From Smittium mucronatum (taxonomy: Eukaryota > Kickxellomycota > Harpellomycetes > Harpellales > Legeriomycetaceae), in contig LSSL01002721.1 of NCBI GenBank assembly GCA_001953115.1, forward strand, positions 1 to 46,822: a DNA stretch of 46,822 bases. Reading direction: 5' to 3'. Shown in pieces: positions 1 to 13,085 of the stretch. Below the pieces are notes generated by a model. The model saw only the letters and a list, made by a program, of their open reading frames with translations. It made no database searches and had not been told where the DNA came from. A program made the position numbers and the translations under genes. Position 1 is the stretch's first letter. Every line of letters begins with the position of its first letter.

Positions 1-3000
1 CCCCCAAATTTCATAGGCTTTAGTACCAGCTATTAACTGAAATTTTATAATTATATTTATAATATATATATAAATAATTTATTTTATTACTTTCCATAAA
101 TCAATAAGAACGCTAATGCACTGATTTAGGGGGTGGAGGGAATTTTCAGAGAAAACCCCTAAATAAACTTGAATCAACATTCTAGCGGCCCCGCATTTAC
201 TTTTTATTGGTTTATAGTCATATATTGGCTACATTTTTTTTTTCTAGAGCATTTATCGTGTTGAAAACTGGTGTTTTTTTTTTTTTATCGACTAGATTTT
301 TTTTTCCTTCAAATAAAAAAAAAAAAAAAAACAACCAATAAATTCTATTTAATTTGAAAACTAAAATAAAATAAAATTCTTGTGGCTGAAATCGGAATCT
401 GGCGGTAATGTTTCTCAAGATAAAATACATTTTTCCAGATTTCTATTCATACAGAAAATAAATTGATTTTTATAAAGGTATTAAAGAAAAGTACTGAAAG
501 TTTATGCTAATTTGATAATACCAGCGCCCCTGTGCAAATAACTGATATATATTTGGTTATTGTTAATTTATTTTACTTTTAAAGTGTTTGACACGTTATA
601 TTCTTCAACTTTTTTTTAGTTTATAATATAATGTATCCAGAGTAAAAATTTATTTTCTTCGCCAAAGACACGACCTTTTATGGTAAAAATAAAGATAAAT
701 ATTAATGAAATTCCGTATAAAAAAAAAATTAAATCTCAATACTAATTTGATATCGCAAACCCCCCTTTAAAATCTAAAATTCTAACACTAAATGTTGATA
801 ATTTGAAAAAATTAATCAAAAAGGTTTAAATTAAAATTTTCACCTAGTGGAACATCAAAAACTTGAAATCTAATGCATACATTTTTCCAGAAAACTTTCA
901 AAAAATATAAATACCAGTCTTGTTTGGATTTAAAATACTTTTGAATTATTTTATCTGGTTAAATTTGTGCTGGTTGCTTTATTTTTTAATCTAATTACTT
1001 TTTTTTTCTTGTTTTTATTTTTTGAAAAAGTCATATTCTATTATGTATTTATATTGTTTTTTAAAGATTTCAACGTGATTATTGCTGAATTTAGCTATAG
1101 CATTTAGGCTCTTTCAAAAAATATATATCAAATGAATAAAAGAATACTTATCCTTTATACGCCATTAAATATTTGTTGTGGATCCGTATTTTTTATTTTA
1201 CTTTTTAATTTAGAGATTTAAAAAAATATACAAGATTTATTTTGATTCAAAAATGCCTTTTAATAAATTTAATACTTTTTTTTTTTTTTTCATTTAATAA
1301 AGAAATATTTTTTAATAAACAAACATCTTTATAAATTATACAAGATAAATTTTTCCCATAAACATATTTAATGGATTCTAAAAATTTGTAAAAACATTCT
1401 TTTAAAATCTCTTTGCTTTAAATTTCTAAAACGAAAAATTAGTTTAAGGTTCTAAATACATATATATCTATGTTCTTATCACTGATCCAAATATCAGAAG
1501 AAAATCCTGAAATAAATTCCAGCATTTATATAGATAATAAATTTAAAAAGTTGTGGAGAATCGAGGTATAATTAACCTATGATTTATTTCATATATAAAT
1601 TTGTTTATTTCCGTTTTTTTATCGTGTCTGCAAAATTCTGAAGATCTCTATTCTTCAAAATAGCTAATTAAAAAATAAAAATAAATTGAAATTATAGGAT
1701 TTCTGCTTTTTACTTTTTGTTTTGAAAAAAGTTTTAAAATTCAATTAAAAATTTTTTTTTCTGTTTTAGCCCAGTAATGATAAAAAATTTATACTAGAAA
1801 TATTTAGTATATTATTCAATAAATTCTGAGAAACTTTCTAACAATAAATAATTTTTCAATTTTTTAAAAAAAATATGTCCTGAGTTAGCTTTATTATTTG
1901 AAATATTATCAATGATAAATTATTTTGATTTCCTAAATCATTTATTTATAACTAGAAATTTATTCGCTATCAAGATATATTAACATTTCTAATATACTTT
2001 TTAGTAGATTTTTTCTCAAAAAAATGAGCTATTTTAGCACAATATTTAATATATTTATTATCTAATAAATGTGGAAGTTATTTTTTATTTTTTATAACAC
2101 CATTATGTGATTATTCAATACTTTTGTGGATGTTTATTTCACTTGAAGGAATTAGAATTCATCATTTATGCAGAAAAAAAAGGGAAAAAGTTTAATTTAA
2201 TAATATGTAAATATTTTTATTTATGAACTTTATATAATTTTATAGATTGAATTACTTTTTTTTTTTTCAAGTCATTTTTGACACACAATTAATACACATT
2301 TATAATAAAGACAAATCTCTCCATTTAAAGATTAAATAGAAATAAATAAATAATTCAGATGTATTTCCTTGAATCATAATAAAAAAAAGTTAAAAGTAAC
2401 AATATTTGTAACTAAAACTAAAAAAAAAAAATAATAATCCAAATTTAACCAAAATAATCATTCTGTTATATAAATTAATATTATTAACAATATTATTTAT
2501 AATTTAATATTGAAAATATATTTGCATAATAATCTTTTTGGAATTTTTAATGAAATTCTCGTAGAATTTAGAAAAATAAAAAAAACTTAATATTTTTAGA
2601 TAAAAAAATAATTTCCATTTATTATTTATCTAAAAGGCTAATAAAATTCATTATCATATATCCCAAAATATCAATTACCATAAAAACTTGATATTATTTT
2701 TTTCATATTAGTATAAAATATACAATAATTGAAATTTTATTTTACAGATTATAAATATGTCATTTTAGAATTTTAGAATTAATATTTTATTACTTCAAAA
2801 ATACATATTATATTTTAAGAGATACCAAATTTTTTATTTTGATATTAAAAATTATAAACGCAATTATTTGTGAAATTGAGACTTTTTATTAATTAAAATA
2901 GGTTTTTAAAAAAACTGATAATACCGAAAATTCAAGTTCCTTTTCTGTAAAACTTTTTTGGATATCCATTTTCTGGTAACTTTATGTGATATTCATTATT

Positions 3001-5519
3001 TATAATACCCAAAAATAATTTTGGTTCAAATTAGATAAATCTATAATATATATTTTTACAAAACATTTTATTTTAAGCAACCATAATAAAATCTTATGTT
3101 TCATAAAATAACATTTATAATAAAATTAAGGTATGTATATTCAAGTGGATGGATATCAGTTAAAAAAAATTCTTTGTTTATAATTTTCACAAAAAAAAAA
3201 CGTTAATTGGATCTTCAAAGCAACATTATTTTATTTTTAACATGGAAAATTTTAAAAAAAATTCATATTAATGTATCATTTTTAATATTATTCTAAAGAA
3301 AATATTTTTAAATATTTTCGGTTAACATATCGAACTAAATATTCCATTTTTTTTAAGGAATATAATATATAGTTAGAGAAGGTTTTACTAAAAAAATTAA
3401 GAATTTTTGAAGAAAAAAGTGAATATTGTAGAATTTCAAATGAAAATCCTTCTAAAATTTTCATTAAATTTCCAGATTAATTTTTATAATTTAATTTAAA
3501 AATTTCAAATTAAATTTTAAAATACTTTCAGTATTGTAAATACAAAAAAATTCACAAATTATAGTTAAATAAATAAAGGTATGTTATAAAAATTTACCCA
3601 AACATCACTCATTTAGAGGTGGTTTCATGTGAGTTTAATAATAGCGGTTTGAGCTTCGTTTTATAAAAATCAAATGAAATTTAAAAATCTTTGATTATTG
3701 AAAAATAATTATTATAAAAAATAAAATATAATATAATATAATATAAAGTTATTATATGCTGAAGATTAATTATACAAATATATTTCATTTTAAATTTTTT
3801 GCATTTTTAATATCAAGATAAAAACATATATTCTATTTTAATAAAAGTAAAGAAGCTGTAACAGTTATACACATATTTATAAAAACCAAAAGAATAGAAA
3901 AAATTACGGATAATAATATATTTAGATATCTTGATATGCGAAAAAATTAAAATTATACTAATTTTGTTCACACGTTTACAACTTCTCTGCTAATATTTTT
4001 AAATTTGGATAAAATATCAATATAATAGAGATTATTTGAAATTTTATTTATATGTAATACGTATAAGAAAAATAGGTAAAAAATATTCTAATATCTTTAT
4101 TAAATTCTTTTAAATATCAATTTAATTATATGTATTTTTCTGTATTGAATTTTATCGTAAATAAAATTAAAAATAACGGTGTTTTTACAAATCGCCTTAC
4201 TTTTAGAAAATTAAGGTTATTTTTATTAAAATTATATTGAAACCTTTTTAAATCGATAATAATAAAATATTTAGATCTGAACAGTTTTAACTGTAGTAAT
4301 TTTATCCGAAATTTTGATATTTATAATATTTAATTTTGAAAATTTTAAATTTTTTAATTTTAAAATATCCTAATTTTAAATCATCGAAAAAAAAAAATTC
4401 ATATGATTTAATTAAATTTATATCCGGAATTTCAAAACTGAGAACTTTATAAAAACAGCACAAATTTAGCATCGTTAATAGAATGAAATAATAATTTTAA
4501 AAAAAATTATGGTTAAAATGAAATTAAAATTAAAATTTTACATTTCAAATTGGTTTATTATAGATACTAAATTAAATAAAGCCAAATATAATGTATATAG
4601 CTATGATTAGTTCAAAATTCACAGAAATTGGTATCTGTTTTATTATCATTATTTTAAATTTTACAAGCCTAAATAAATTTTATTTATTTGAAATACTTTT
4701 ATTTGATTATACGATCTACTCTTATATAAATAAATGAATTTAAACCATAATAACTCAAAACCTTTTAAAGCTTACATGAAAAGATTTTTCAAAGAATGAG
4801 TTTCGGCTAAGTTTTTATTCATCTCAAAAATATAAAACATCTGAAGTAATAGGAGGATTCATGGTAAATTTTTATAAAATAACCGCTAAAACTTAGGGCT
4901 TAATAGCAGAGAAAAATTAAATAGTTGTAAAAAAAATCAAAATTTCCTCTCTTTCTAAAATAAATAATCAGTAAGCTCGATAAATTTCACTCTAAATATC
5001 AATATACTAAATAAAATATTCTAATATTTTAAATAAAAGGGCCAGGGTTATCTAGCCGCAAAGATAATATTTATTCCAAAACTTTTTCTCCAACATAAAG
5101 AAATATAATTTTAATATATATAAAAAATATATGGCTATTCGAAATAGATGGACAAAAACGAATAAATTTGCCAAATTTTTGTGAATAATATTTCGAAAAA
5201 TAAACCAACTATCTTTTAATCCTACTAAAATCTTATAAAAATCAATAAATCAATAAATATTCTCAAAAAAATGTATTTTTCTATAATTTTTTTGAATAAA
5301 TTTATTTTTTGGATTAGAAATTAGTAAAAATTGAATTTATGTAAAAAAATTATAATTAATATCTCATAATTTTTATATTAGTGTTATAATTTTGGGTAAA
5401 TGTTAGTGAATTTTGATATTATATTGAAAAATATTTCATAGAACTTATTAGAATGTTGATTAAGAATTAAATGTTCATATAAAAAAATTGCATTTTTTTT
5501 TACGGCGTAATTTTTTTTT
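1..5519. other. A+T-rich gene-free stretch
   Basis: No ORF here looks like a protein. The only open frame near 60 codons on either strand (218-430, minus) runs through poly-A and poly-T tracts and is low-complexity. Homopolymer runs are common, for example A17 near 318-334 and T15-16 near 1276-1290. A TATAA-type pentanucleotide run lies at about 3727-3747. I see no RNA gene, splice-flanked exon or transposon end. Confidence 0.8.
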
Positions 5520-5640
5520 AAGATAACATCATTAAAAAATATACTAAAAAATATCAAAAAAAGAAAAAGACGTATAGAAAAGGATATCAAAATAACTATA
5601 ATAAACTCCTCTGCTGGAATACCAGCTATGTAAATAATGG
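5520..5640. repeat. dispersed repeat family A, copy 1 (decayed)
   Basis: This 121-bp segment aligns almost without gaps to 12964-13085. Shared landmarks are the blocks TATAGAAAAG, ACTCC versus GCTCC, and TACCAGCTA. Most differences are C in copy 2 against T here, or G against A, so this copy in the A+T-rich block is the more decayed one. On the minus strand both copies keep a partly shared hydrophobic reading frame, with residues such as AGIPAEE here against AGNPVQE in copy 2, so the ancestor may have been coding. Family identity is unknown. Confidence 0.72.
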
Positions 5641-5837
5641 AAAAGGGCACAATATACCAACCAAAAGTCCCTCATGTAATCACTTCAAATATATGTATGA
5701 CTGAGGTTACATGAAGTCAAGAATATTGGCTTTTTTCTATGAAAAATCTATCATTAAAGCTAGTGAGGTCCTAGTAAGAGCCTAATTCCAACAGGATTAA
5801 TAAAATTAGACTCCTAACCAAATGAGGGATCGATAGA

Positions 5838-6073
5838 TGTGACATTCTTACAAATATATGTTAGACTCTGAGATCTGCCTAGCTGCCGAAAGACGGACTT
5901 GCGTATTAGAATATGTCTCAGCTATGATAAAAAATAGGTTCATCATGTTTCGAGATGGATATTCTCTGAAATCGTTCCCTCCGAACCACTGTGCGCTGTC
6001 TCCGCTACTCCTAACCAAGAACAGTAAAACTCTGTATGGAATTTTAATTTAATGTAATTCGAAAAGTACAACA
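5838..6073. mobile_element. possible solo LTR or transposon relic
   Basis: A patch of clearly raised GC (about 40 percent by eye) sits inside very A+T-rich DNA. It begins TGTGACATTC, with TGTTAGACTC 21 bp further on, and could end at GTACAACA near 6073, giving TG...CA ends as in fungal LTRs. No matching target-site duplication is visible and no second copy is present, so the call rests on composition and end bases only. A 64-codon ATG ORF (5858-6052, plus strand) lies inside it. Its product has no feature I recognise, and an ORF of this size is expected by chance. Confidence 0.2.
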
Positions 6074-6287
6074 TAAAGCCCATAAATCACGACAATTTAT
6101 TTCACTAATAGTGGATAAAAATAATTTATATCATTTTAGCATCTGAATTTTAGATTTAGCTAAATTATTTCATATTTTTGATATGCTTCTTATTATATCA
6201 CATTGATTTTTTAAATACATAATGGTTTTTATATATGAAAAATGAATATTTCTGTATTTAATGATATAAATTCAATAAGAATAATAA

Positions 6288-6381
6288 GAAAATATCCTAT
6301 TACAAAAAATAAATAATTAGTATTAATTGAGAAAATATCCTATTACAAAAAATAAATAATTAGTATTAATTGAGAAAATAT
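6288..6381. repeat. exact 43-bp tandem duplication
   Basis: Two identical 43-bp units lie head to tail at 6288-6330 and 6331-6373, followed by the first 8 bases of a third (6374-6381). The unit begins GAAAATATCC and ends AGTATTAATTGA. The lack of any difference between units in such decayed DNA points to a recent slippage or duplication event, or to an assembly artefact. Confidence 0.97.
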
Positions 6382-8550
6382 ATCAATTCTACGAAATTTC
6401 TAAATTATAATTTTCCCTATAGAAAATATAAAAAGAATATCAAACCGTTAAGTTATAAGCTTCGTTTTTTTTAATGAATCCTTAAATATAATATACCGAG
6501 ATTGAGATTTTTTTTGGTATATTCAATTATAATTATGTAATTTTATCAGGAAATACAATTTGAAAATTCCGTTTAGTTTTTCAGATGTTTTGGTTTAATT
6601 AATGGGAAAAAATCTTTTTAAAAATATGAATAATAAAAAAAATAAAAAAAATAAGAAAAGAATTTACTTTTTTTTAAACTTCATATCTAATAATATTCAC
6701 TCTTTATATATTTTTTTAATCGATAAGCCTAGAATTTAACTATATGCCTTAATTTTTGTATAATTTTTTTAATTGAACTATTTTTTTTTTAAAAAAACAA
6801 ACAATGTTTATTAAAATTTTCATTTTTTTATTTAAATATGCCAAGAGTTACTTGTTTTTGGTATCATTTTTATATCCATTAAAAATAATTTATTCATAAT
6901 TGTATTGGTGTTTAAACCTAAAAAAATCTCTGATTTTTGGAATTTAATAAAATACGTAATTTTATTTTCTATAAAGAAATCTTCAAGAATTTTATCAAAT
7001 AAATTTGCAAAAAATTCAAATAACAAAACAAATCAATGGCTCTATTTATAAAAAAATAAACTTTTGAAGATTTTTTTTGAAATTAGATACGTAAATTTTG
7101 GGGGTTTCTAATCCATGCAAATGATAAATTTAAAATAAATTCATTATATTTAAATCCAATCTTTGTTTTTTCATAAAAATACTTAGGCATAATTCAAAAT
7201 CCTGAAATCTCTCCATCGAATATAAGTGGTAGATAAAACTCAAAAAACTATAATTCAATAAAAAAATGAAACATCAAAAAAATACACATAAAATGTGAAA
7301 AAAAAGATTTTTTGTTAAATAAACTCTATATTTGCATTACTAAATATATTTTATAACCTTTTTATGCCATTTTTTTTCCTATAAAATTATTTTTTTAATT
7401 ATCACTAATCATTAATACAGATTTTGATCTTATATATAATATAATTAGAATAAATATACGCATAAAGTTATTATAAAATTAAAATTTAATAATGATCATT
7501 CAAAAATTACAATTATTTAATCTTTATTTTATTTTTAAAGATTTTTAAAATTTTAATTATATCAATTAGTTTTTTTAAAAATATAAATCGATAGTTTAAA
7601 GAAAATGATTAGGTAGATTATTTAGAATAAAATTATAGAGAAAAATCAAAAATCAAAATGAAGGTGATTCAAATGAATAAAAAAAACGACTGAATGTGAT
7701 TTTTTAAATTATTCCAATAAAATTTAGCATTTATTTGGTAATTTTTTTATAAAATCAAGTATAGTTTTGCTATTTAGATTCTTTGATGGGTTTTTAAATC
7801 GACGGTAAGAAATTAGACATGAAAATTTTTTAGTCCTTCTGTTTTTTTATGACTAAAAATTATATTTTTTATCGCTAGGATTCTAAAAAATCCATAGATT
7901 ATTCATTTTTTTTAAAATAAAAAATACATCTTAAAACACATAAGTATTTTATTATTTATTTTACATATCATATCTCGACATTATAAAAGCTCATTTTTAT
8001 TCTTTTCAAATATTTATGATTTTTTTATTCCCGGTTATATCCAATTTAATCAGCATATTTATTATTAAAAAAACTGGAACCTTTTTTTAAGTATTTTACA
8101 GGCTCTCACAGCTTTTATTTCTATAACAGTGTAAATATTGTTTCTTTACATTAGTTTTTACGTATAACCAATATTATTTTTTTCAATTATTCGCTAGAGT
8201 TTTAATATTATTAAATCTATAAAAAAATATTCAAAACACCCTTTTTAAATGAAAAAATTATTAATTTTTAATTAAAATAACTGTAATTTAAAATTTAAAA
8301 TTTTTTCTCAGTTACATAACATCGTAGTGAAAATATCAAAAAATAGTGGCATTATCAAGTATTGAGATTTTTCTTTAAATATACTAGAATCAATCAAGTT
8401 CATCAGAGCGAAGATTAATCCATATTACATGAATATTAAATATTACTATATTATTGGATAAAACTGAATATAATCTCAAAAACCAACAAAATATAGTAAC
8501 ATAATGAGCTAATTAAAATTTTATATCATATAGAGTTTAAAGCAAACTAT
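6382..8550. other. A+T-rich gene-free stretch
   Basis: Only short open frames rich in F, I, K and N occur here, including one of 64 codons on the minus strand at 6832-7026. I see no RNA gene, repeat pair or transposon end. Confidence 0.75.
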
Positions 8551-8819
8551 ATTTTTATTCCTATCATCTTTCTGCTAAAGTAATTCTGAACTGGTAAATA
8601 TAAATCAATATTTCTCCCCCCATATAATATACAAATTAACCCACCTTTTAAATATTGATCAATTCTAAAATTATACTCTAGAGAGGAGATATAATAAGTT
8701 GATCCAAGTTTAAAATCTACTAATTCGAGTTTTTCAGTGGATTTAATTATAGTATATAATATTTAAAATTATGTTATATTAAAACCAACATGTTTTCGAG
8801 ACTAATTATTCAGAATATA

Positions 8820-11800
8820 ACCATTACTTATCGGCTAAAATGGCACCTTTTTATCATCATTTTTGATATTGGAGTGTCGGGGTTAAGACTGATTAATTCC
8901 AAAGTTGAATAGGTTTATACTGTGATACTATCAAATTAAAGAAGTTTTTTATCCTTAATAAAGCACATTATACTGCTAACAGGACACTGGCAGTTTTTAT
9001 CACGAAAATTTTTATTTTTAAAATCTATGCGTGATTACGGGAAAAAAATATCGGATCTTTGCGGGAGGTGACAATGATAGACTTTTTCATTGATCTAAAT
9101 CCTTTTTTACTTGGGCTATATTCTGAAAATTTAGATACCTCCTAAATTAAATCATATCCGCAAGTATTTAATCCCGCGAATATCTCTGTATCTAAGGAGT
9201 TATGCCACTAACAATATTTGGAGAAGATTTTATGCTAGTTGTTTGGAAATGGGAGCTACTATTGGCCAGTAATTTTAGATATTTCCAATTCCTATGTTGT
9301 GTCAATTTTCGGTCTAAAAAAAGACACGATAAAATATTATTCCAATGATCTAATAAAATCAGCGATATTTTTTTTACATCGTTATCTCTGTGGGGATTAC
9401 TTTTAGGCTCATTATGGTGGATTTTTATCCTTTAGTTTCTTAATTTTGTGTTTAAAGTAGCTTAAATTTCTTCCATAATTTTTATTATTTGAGATTAATA
9501 AATCGGATAACAATATCTTTTGATATTATTACACCAATAAATCATTTTTGGGTATAATTTTATCTGTATATACTCTTGAAAAGTTGTTCTTTCGAAAAAT
9601 TAATGCATTCCAAATAGTTTCCATGACTTGGATTTCTATGAATCACCTAAAATACTTCAAGAAATCGGCATAAAATGCTTGTTTTTAGAGATCAGAGACT
9701 TTCTGAATTTTGGGTCCGAGCCGATTTCATTGCTTGAATAGGAATTGGATTCAAGATTTACAGAGTAATAAGATTCGGGTAAAATATCTCCGACTTCTCA
9801 AAGGTGAAGATGGTGTCATTTTTATTCGCTCCCGGATAAATTTTCTTAATACTTGTTATATCAAGTCCCAGGGAAGAGAAAATGGGGATTTCCGAATACC
9901 GGAAAACTGTAGCTCAGTACTTTTTGTACCAGCAACCTTTTTCCTGAAACCAGCTATGTTATAGCTATAATTTCTTATTCTGAATGTAAATGAACGTATC
10001 AGTATCTTTTAAACCGTCTATAGAATTCAGTGTATCGAACATCTCCTGTTATAGATGCCATTGATTTTAGACTGTTAGTATACTCGGCGGCATTTCAGAT
10101 ACTAAAAAATATAAAAAAAATTCACTTACGTAAAACTGTTATTTTTCAGACAGCGCGAACAAATATACAAGGAAATTTCCATCAGTTGTGGAGAGGTTTT
10201 TACGTAGAGTTTCACACATACACCATTTTTTTTGTGTTTTAGGCGTAGAATAGCATGGCTATCCATATCAAAATATAGAGTTTGAACTATTAAAGCGCGG
10301 TAAAAAATTTCTTGAATTTGGTTTACATTTTCACCTTTTACCCTGCTAATAATTCTGCACACGTGTAGGAACCTAATAGAATAATCCATTATTTGGCACT
10401 TTATTAAGTAAAAATATGCAATTTTGGATTCTATGCAAAGAAAAAGCAACCATTTCATAGTATTGATTGGTTTCTACAGAACAATGGGTTCTCGATATCC
10501 GGATTCATGAAGATCTCTGTTAAATTAATAGCTTTAATTTTGATAAGGAGTAATTATTGAGCTCCAGAGTTCGAAGAAGCGACAGAATATCAGGAAACGA
10601 TGTGGTTTACATCGACTGCGGTTTCCCAATAAAGCTTGCTAAAAATATCAAGTTCTTCATGAAATAATTTATGAGATTTTTAGAATTTCTTCGAAAATCT
10701 AAGATTTTGAGGGGATGATCCTCCAAAGGCACCTTTCTGATGTTTATAGCCATCATTAAATGGAAAAAATTCTATGACGGAATTGTAGAAGATTTCTAGC
10801 AATCGAGCTTGAAGTCAAGCCCAGAGGTCTAGGATATATCAAGATTATGATTATAGCACAGGCATAATTTTTTTCATCGAATATACGGAAATAGTCTAGA
10901 CATGATGAGTTACTTTTTAATTTTGATCTGGGTTGTTCTATAACTGAAAGTATGGTATTTTTAAAAGGTGGCAGAATAAGAGATATCTCAAAAGGAGAGG
11001 CAAGTGCTTGAAAGAAAGACTGTTCAAATAAAATTACAAAAAAGTAATGAGTTTTTGTATATCGTTTTAAACATAAAAGCAACCGAGATCAAATAAAGTG
11101 ATGTATTCCTTACTTTCTGTCATGAAAAAATTGATAAAATAGTACCTATATTTAAGATTATGCCTCTTCTTTTGGATTTTCAGCTTGTGTAATTAGAAGA
11201 GAGTTGAAATCCACCTTTGTTATTTGGGATCGTTAAAAGAAGATGTAAGAATCTGAGCCTATATTTTTGATTCTCTTAATTCATAATTTGGATATTATAA
11301 AAGCTATTTTTATGGTTAGAAATTTTCTGGACTCTCTGACTAGCATCAGTTCTTTACGAATAAGGTCTTAATTTTGAGGAATTTGGGTTCTTGATGCAGA
11401 CTCTGAATACCAGAGATACTAATTGTGAAATAATCGGATGTATATCGGTCCAGAACATACAAATTTAAGCATAATTGGCAGATCTGACATTTGAGGTCAC
11501 TATATCGTCTCTAGCGAGACCCTCTTCCAATTTCGATACCCCTTACATGAAAATGATATTAGTGATAGGCAGAATTTTTTTGACTCGTATCAACAGATGT
11601 GTAGCTATGTTCCTTGGCGCAGTAGCAGCATCTTTTATACAAGAGTTCTTTTGAGCCGTGATTTTAATGGGTCTTTTAAAAGGGCTATACTCTTTGTCTC
11701 TCCACAGCTGATTTCTTGGCGAAGAGAATATCTCAATTTTCTTCAAAAATAAGTGACTTTTTTTCTGATTCTAGGGGTTGTGTTGATTGAATGTAAAATT

Positions 11801-12300
11801 TCAGCAATTAACAGGACCGTATGGCCTTGCTTGAATTGTGATAGAGATGAAATCGGATAGCAAGGCTCTTTAGTGCTTTCAAACATGATTTTAGAGTTCT
11901 CGGAATTGAATTTCCAGAATTTCTTTGAAATTTGCAACGCAAATAATAGTATATTATCTTTGCATCTTTATTAGAGCTTCAAAAAACCTTTAAATAAAAG
12001 TGAGGACAGTATTGACCATTATATATATAGTATTTGTCAGTTGGAGTGGTTTATAATCCATTTAAATGATCATGGGAAAAGAGTATATTACAATCTAGCA
12101 ACATCCTTCTATTAAAAAATCATCGGAAGAGGTCTTCTTCAACCGAAGTAATCAATGAAATAAGTTCAAGATAAACCGCGCGTTCGATTATGGGTATCCT
12201 TTTTGGTACATAAGGGTCCTCTGTTTCTGGTCGCTTAAATTTTCTCTTAGGAGCTACAAACCATTTATATAAATATTTTGAATTAATCTTGGTTTATAGT
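8820..12300. other. intermediate-GC block, probably decayed transposon or gene sequence
   Basis: GC rises to 35-48 percent locally (29 of 60 at 10561-10620), yet no frame stays open beyond 110 codons. Minus-strand frames of 65-110 codons lie at 11937-11743, 11746-11543, 11082-10756 and 10458-10126. All but the last would need a TTG start, and none joins its neighbour in frame. Plus-strand frames at 9710-9964 and 10030-10242 also lack an ATG start. At the local stop frequency, single frames of this size are expected by chance. The raised GC without a continuous frame fits an old element or pseudogene broken by mutation. I recognise no reverse transcriptase, integrase or transposase motif. Confidence 0.4.
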
Positions 12301-12452
12301 ATTTTGACTTGTGTTTTTTTTTCAAAATATTATTTAAAGATATAATCTTATTCAAAATTTATTTTAAGACACTTTTAACAGAAAATCTATATTTTTCAGA
12401 GTACTCTTGCTAAAGAAAAGACAATAAGGTTAACAAGGTCTTTTGAATTGCA

Positions 12453-12468
12453 ATATATATATATATAT
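12453..12468. repeat. AT dinucleotide microsatellite
   Basis: An uninterrupted alternating A/T run of about 16 bp. A similar run lies at about 35519-35535. Confidence 0.9.
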
Positions 12469-12670
12469 TTATTAGTTCACTTTATTTTTATCGGATTGAA
12501 ATTTTCGAATTGGATTTATCTAATGATATGGTATTATACAATACATATTCTCTCTGAAGTGTAATTCTTCTTATTTTTAACTGATATTATCAGCAAATAA
12601 AATTTCGTGATAAAAAAAATGATAGAAAGATACAAAAGCCAATTTAAAAAAATTCGAAAAAATTGTTACT

Positions 12671-12732
12671 CAATTCCCCTCTGTCGCTCTAAAGCACCAT
12701 ATCCCGATTTAGTTGGTCCAAGAGGACTTATA
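12671..12732. repeat. dispersed repeat family B, copy 1
   Basis: The 17 bases at 12675-12691, beginning TCCCCTCTGTCGC, are identical to 35627-35643. Similarity continues for about 40 bp beyond, through a weaker block containing TTGGTCCAAGAGG here and TTGGTTCAAGGAG in copy 2. The 3' part can pair: TTTAGT with ACTAAA outside and GTCC with GGAC inside (12709-12758). Family identity is unknown. A short interspersed element or an LTR fragment are both possible. Confidence 0.68.
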
Positions 12733-12963
12733 CAATCGACTAAATAGATATTTATGAAACAGATAAACTAAGAGACAGAAAAATGAATAGACTCTAATTA
12801 TTCTCCCGATACTAAAGGTATTTTGAAACTTAGTTTTCTTATTTAAAAGGCATTTTTACGTATTTGCGTTTGATTCGTTACCAAATTAGGACAGTAAAAA
12901 AAATTAATTGCAAAGTTTTTATTTTCAAAAAGATCCCCCCTTCGTATCATGGAACCCTATTGT

Positions 12964-13085
12964 AAGGTAACTTCATCAAAAACTACACTAAAAAAATATA
13001 AAAACAGGAAAAATGTTTATAGAAAAGATTATTATCCTAGCTACAATAAGCTCCTGTACAGGATTACCAGCTACGTACCCTCGGG
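12964..13085. repeat. dispersed repeat family A, copy 2 (better preserved)
   Basis: This is the partner of 5520-5640 and has higher GC. Its right part, around 13045-13083, keeps GCTCCTG, TACCAGCTACGTA and CCTCGGG, which are A+T-shifted or lost in copy 1. It lies about 230 bp downstream of repeat family B copy 1, so the two could belong to one larger element. Copy 2 of family B at 35.6 kb has no family A sequence beside it. Confidence 0.72.

Noticed and set aside
218..430. 70-codon minus-strand ORF
   Set aside because: It runs through poly-A/poly-T tracts, giving K and F strings. It is low-complexity and expected by chance.
5384..5650. 88-codon minus-strand ORF
   Set aside because: It overlaps repeat family A copy 1. 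A related frame can be followed in copy 2 but is broken by stops, so it is not called as a gene.
10126..10458. 110-codon minus-strand ORF with ATG
   Set aside because: About one such ORF is expected by chance in the central block. It shows no motif, and its flanks give no promoter or homologous continuation.
10756..11082. 108-codon minus-strand ORF
   Set aside because: It starts only at TTG and contains no internal ATG. No motif is recognised.
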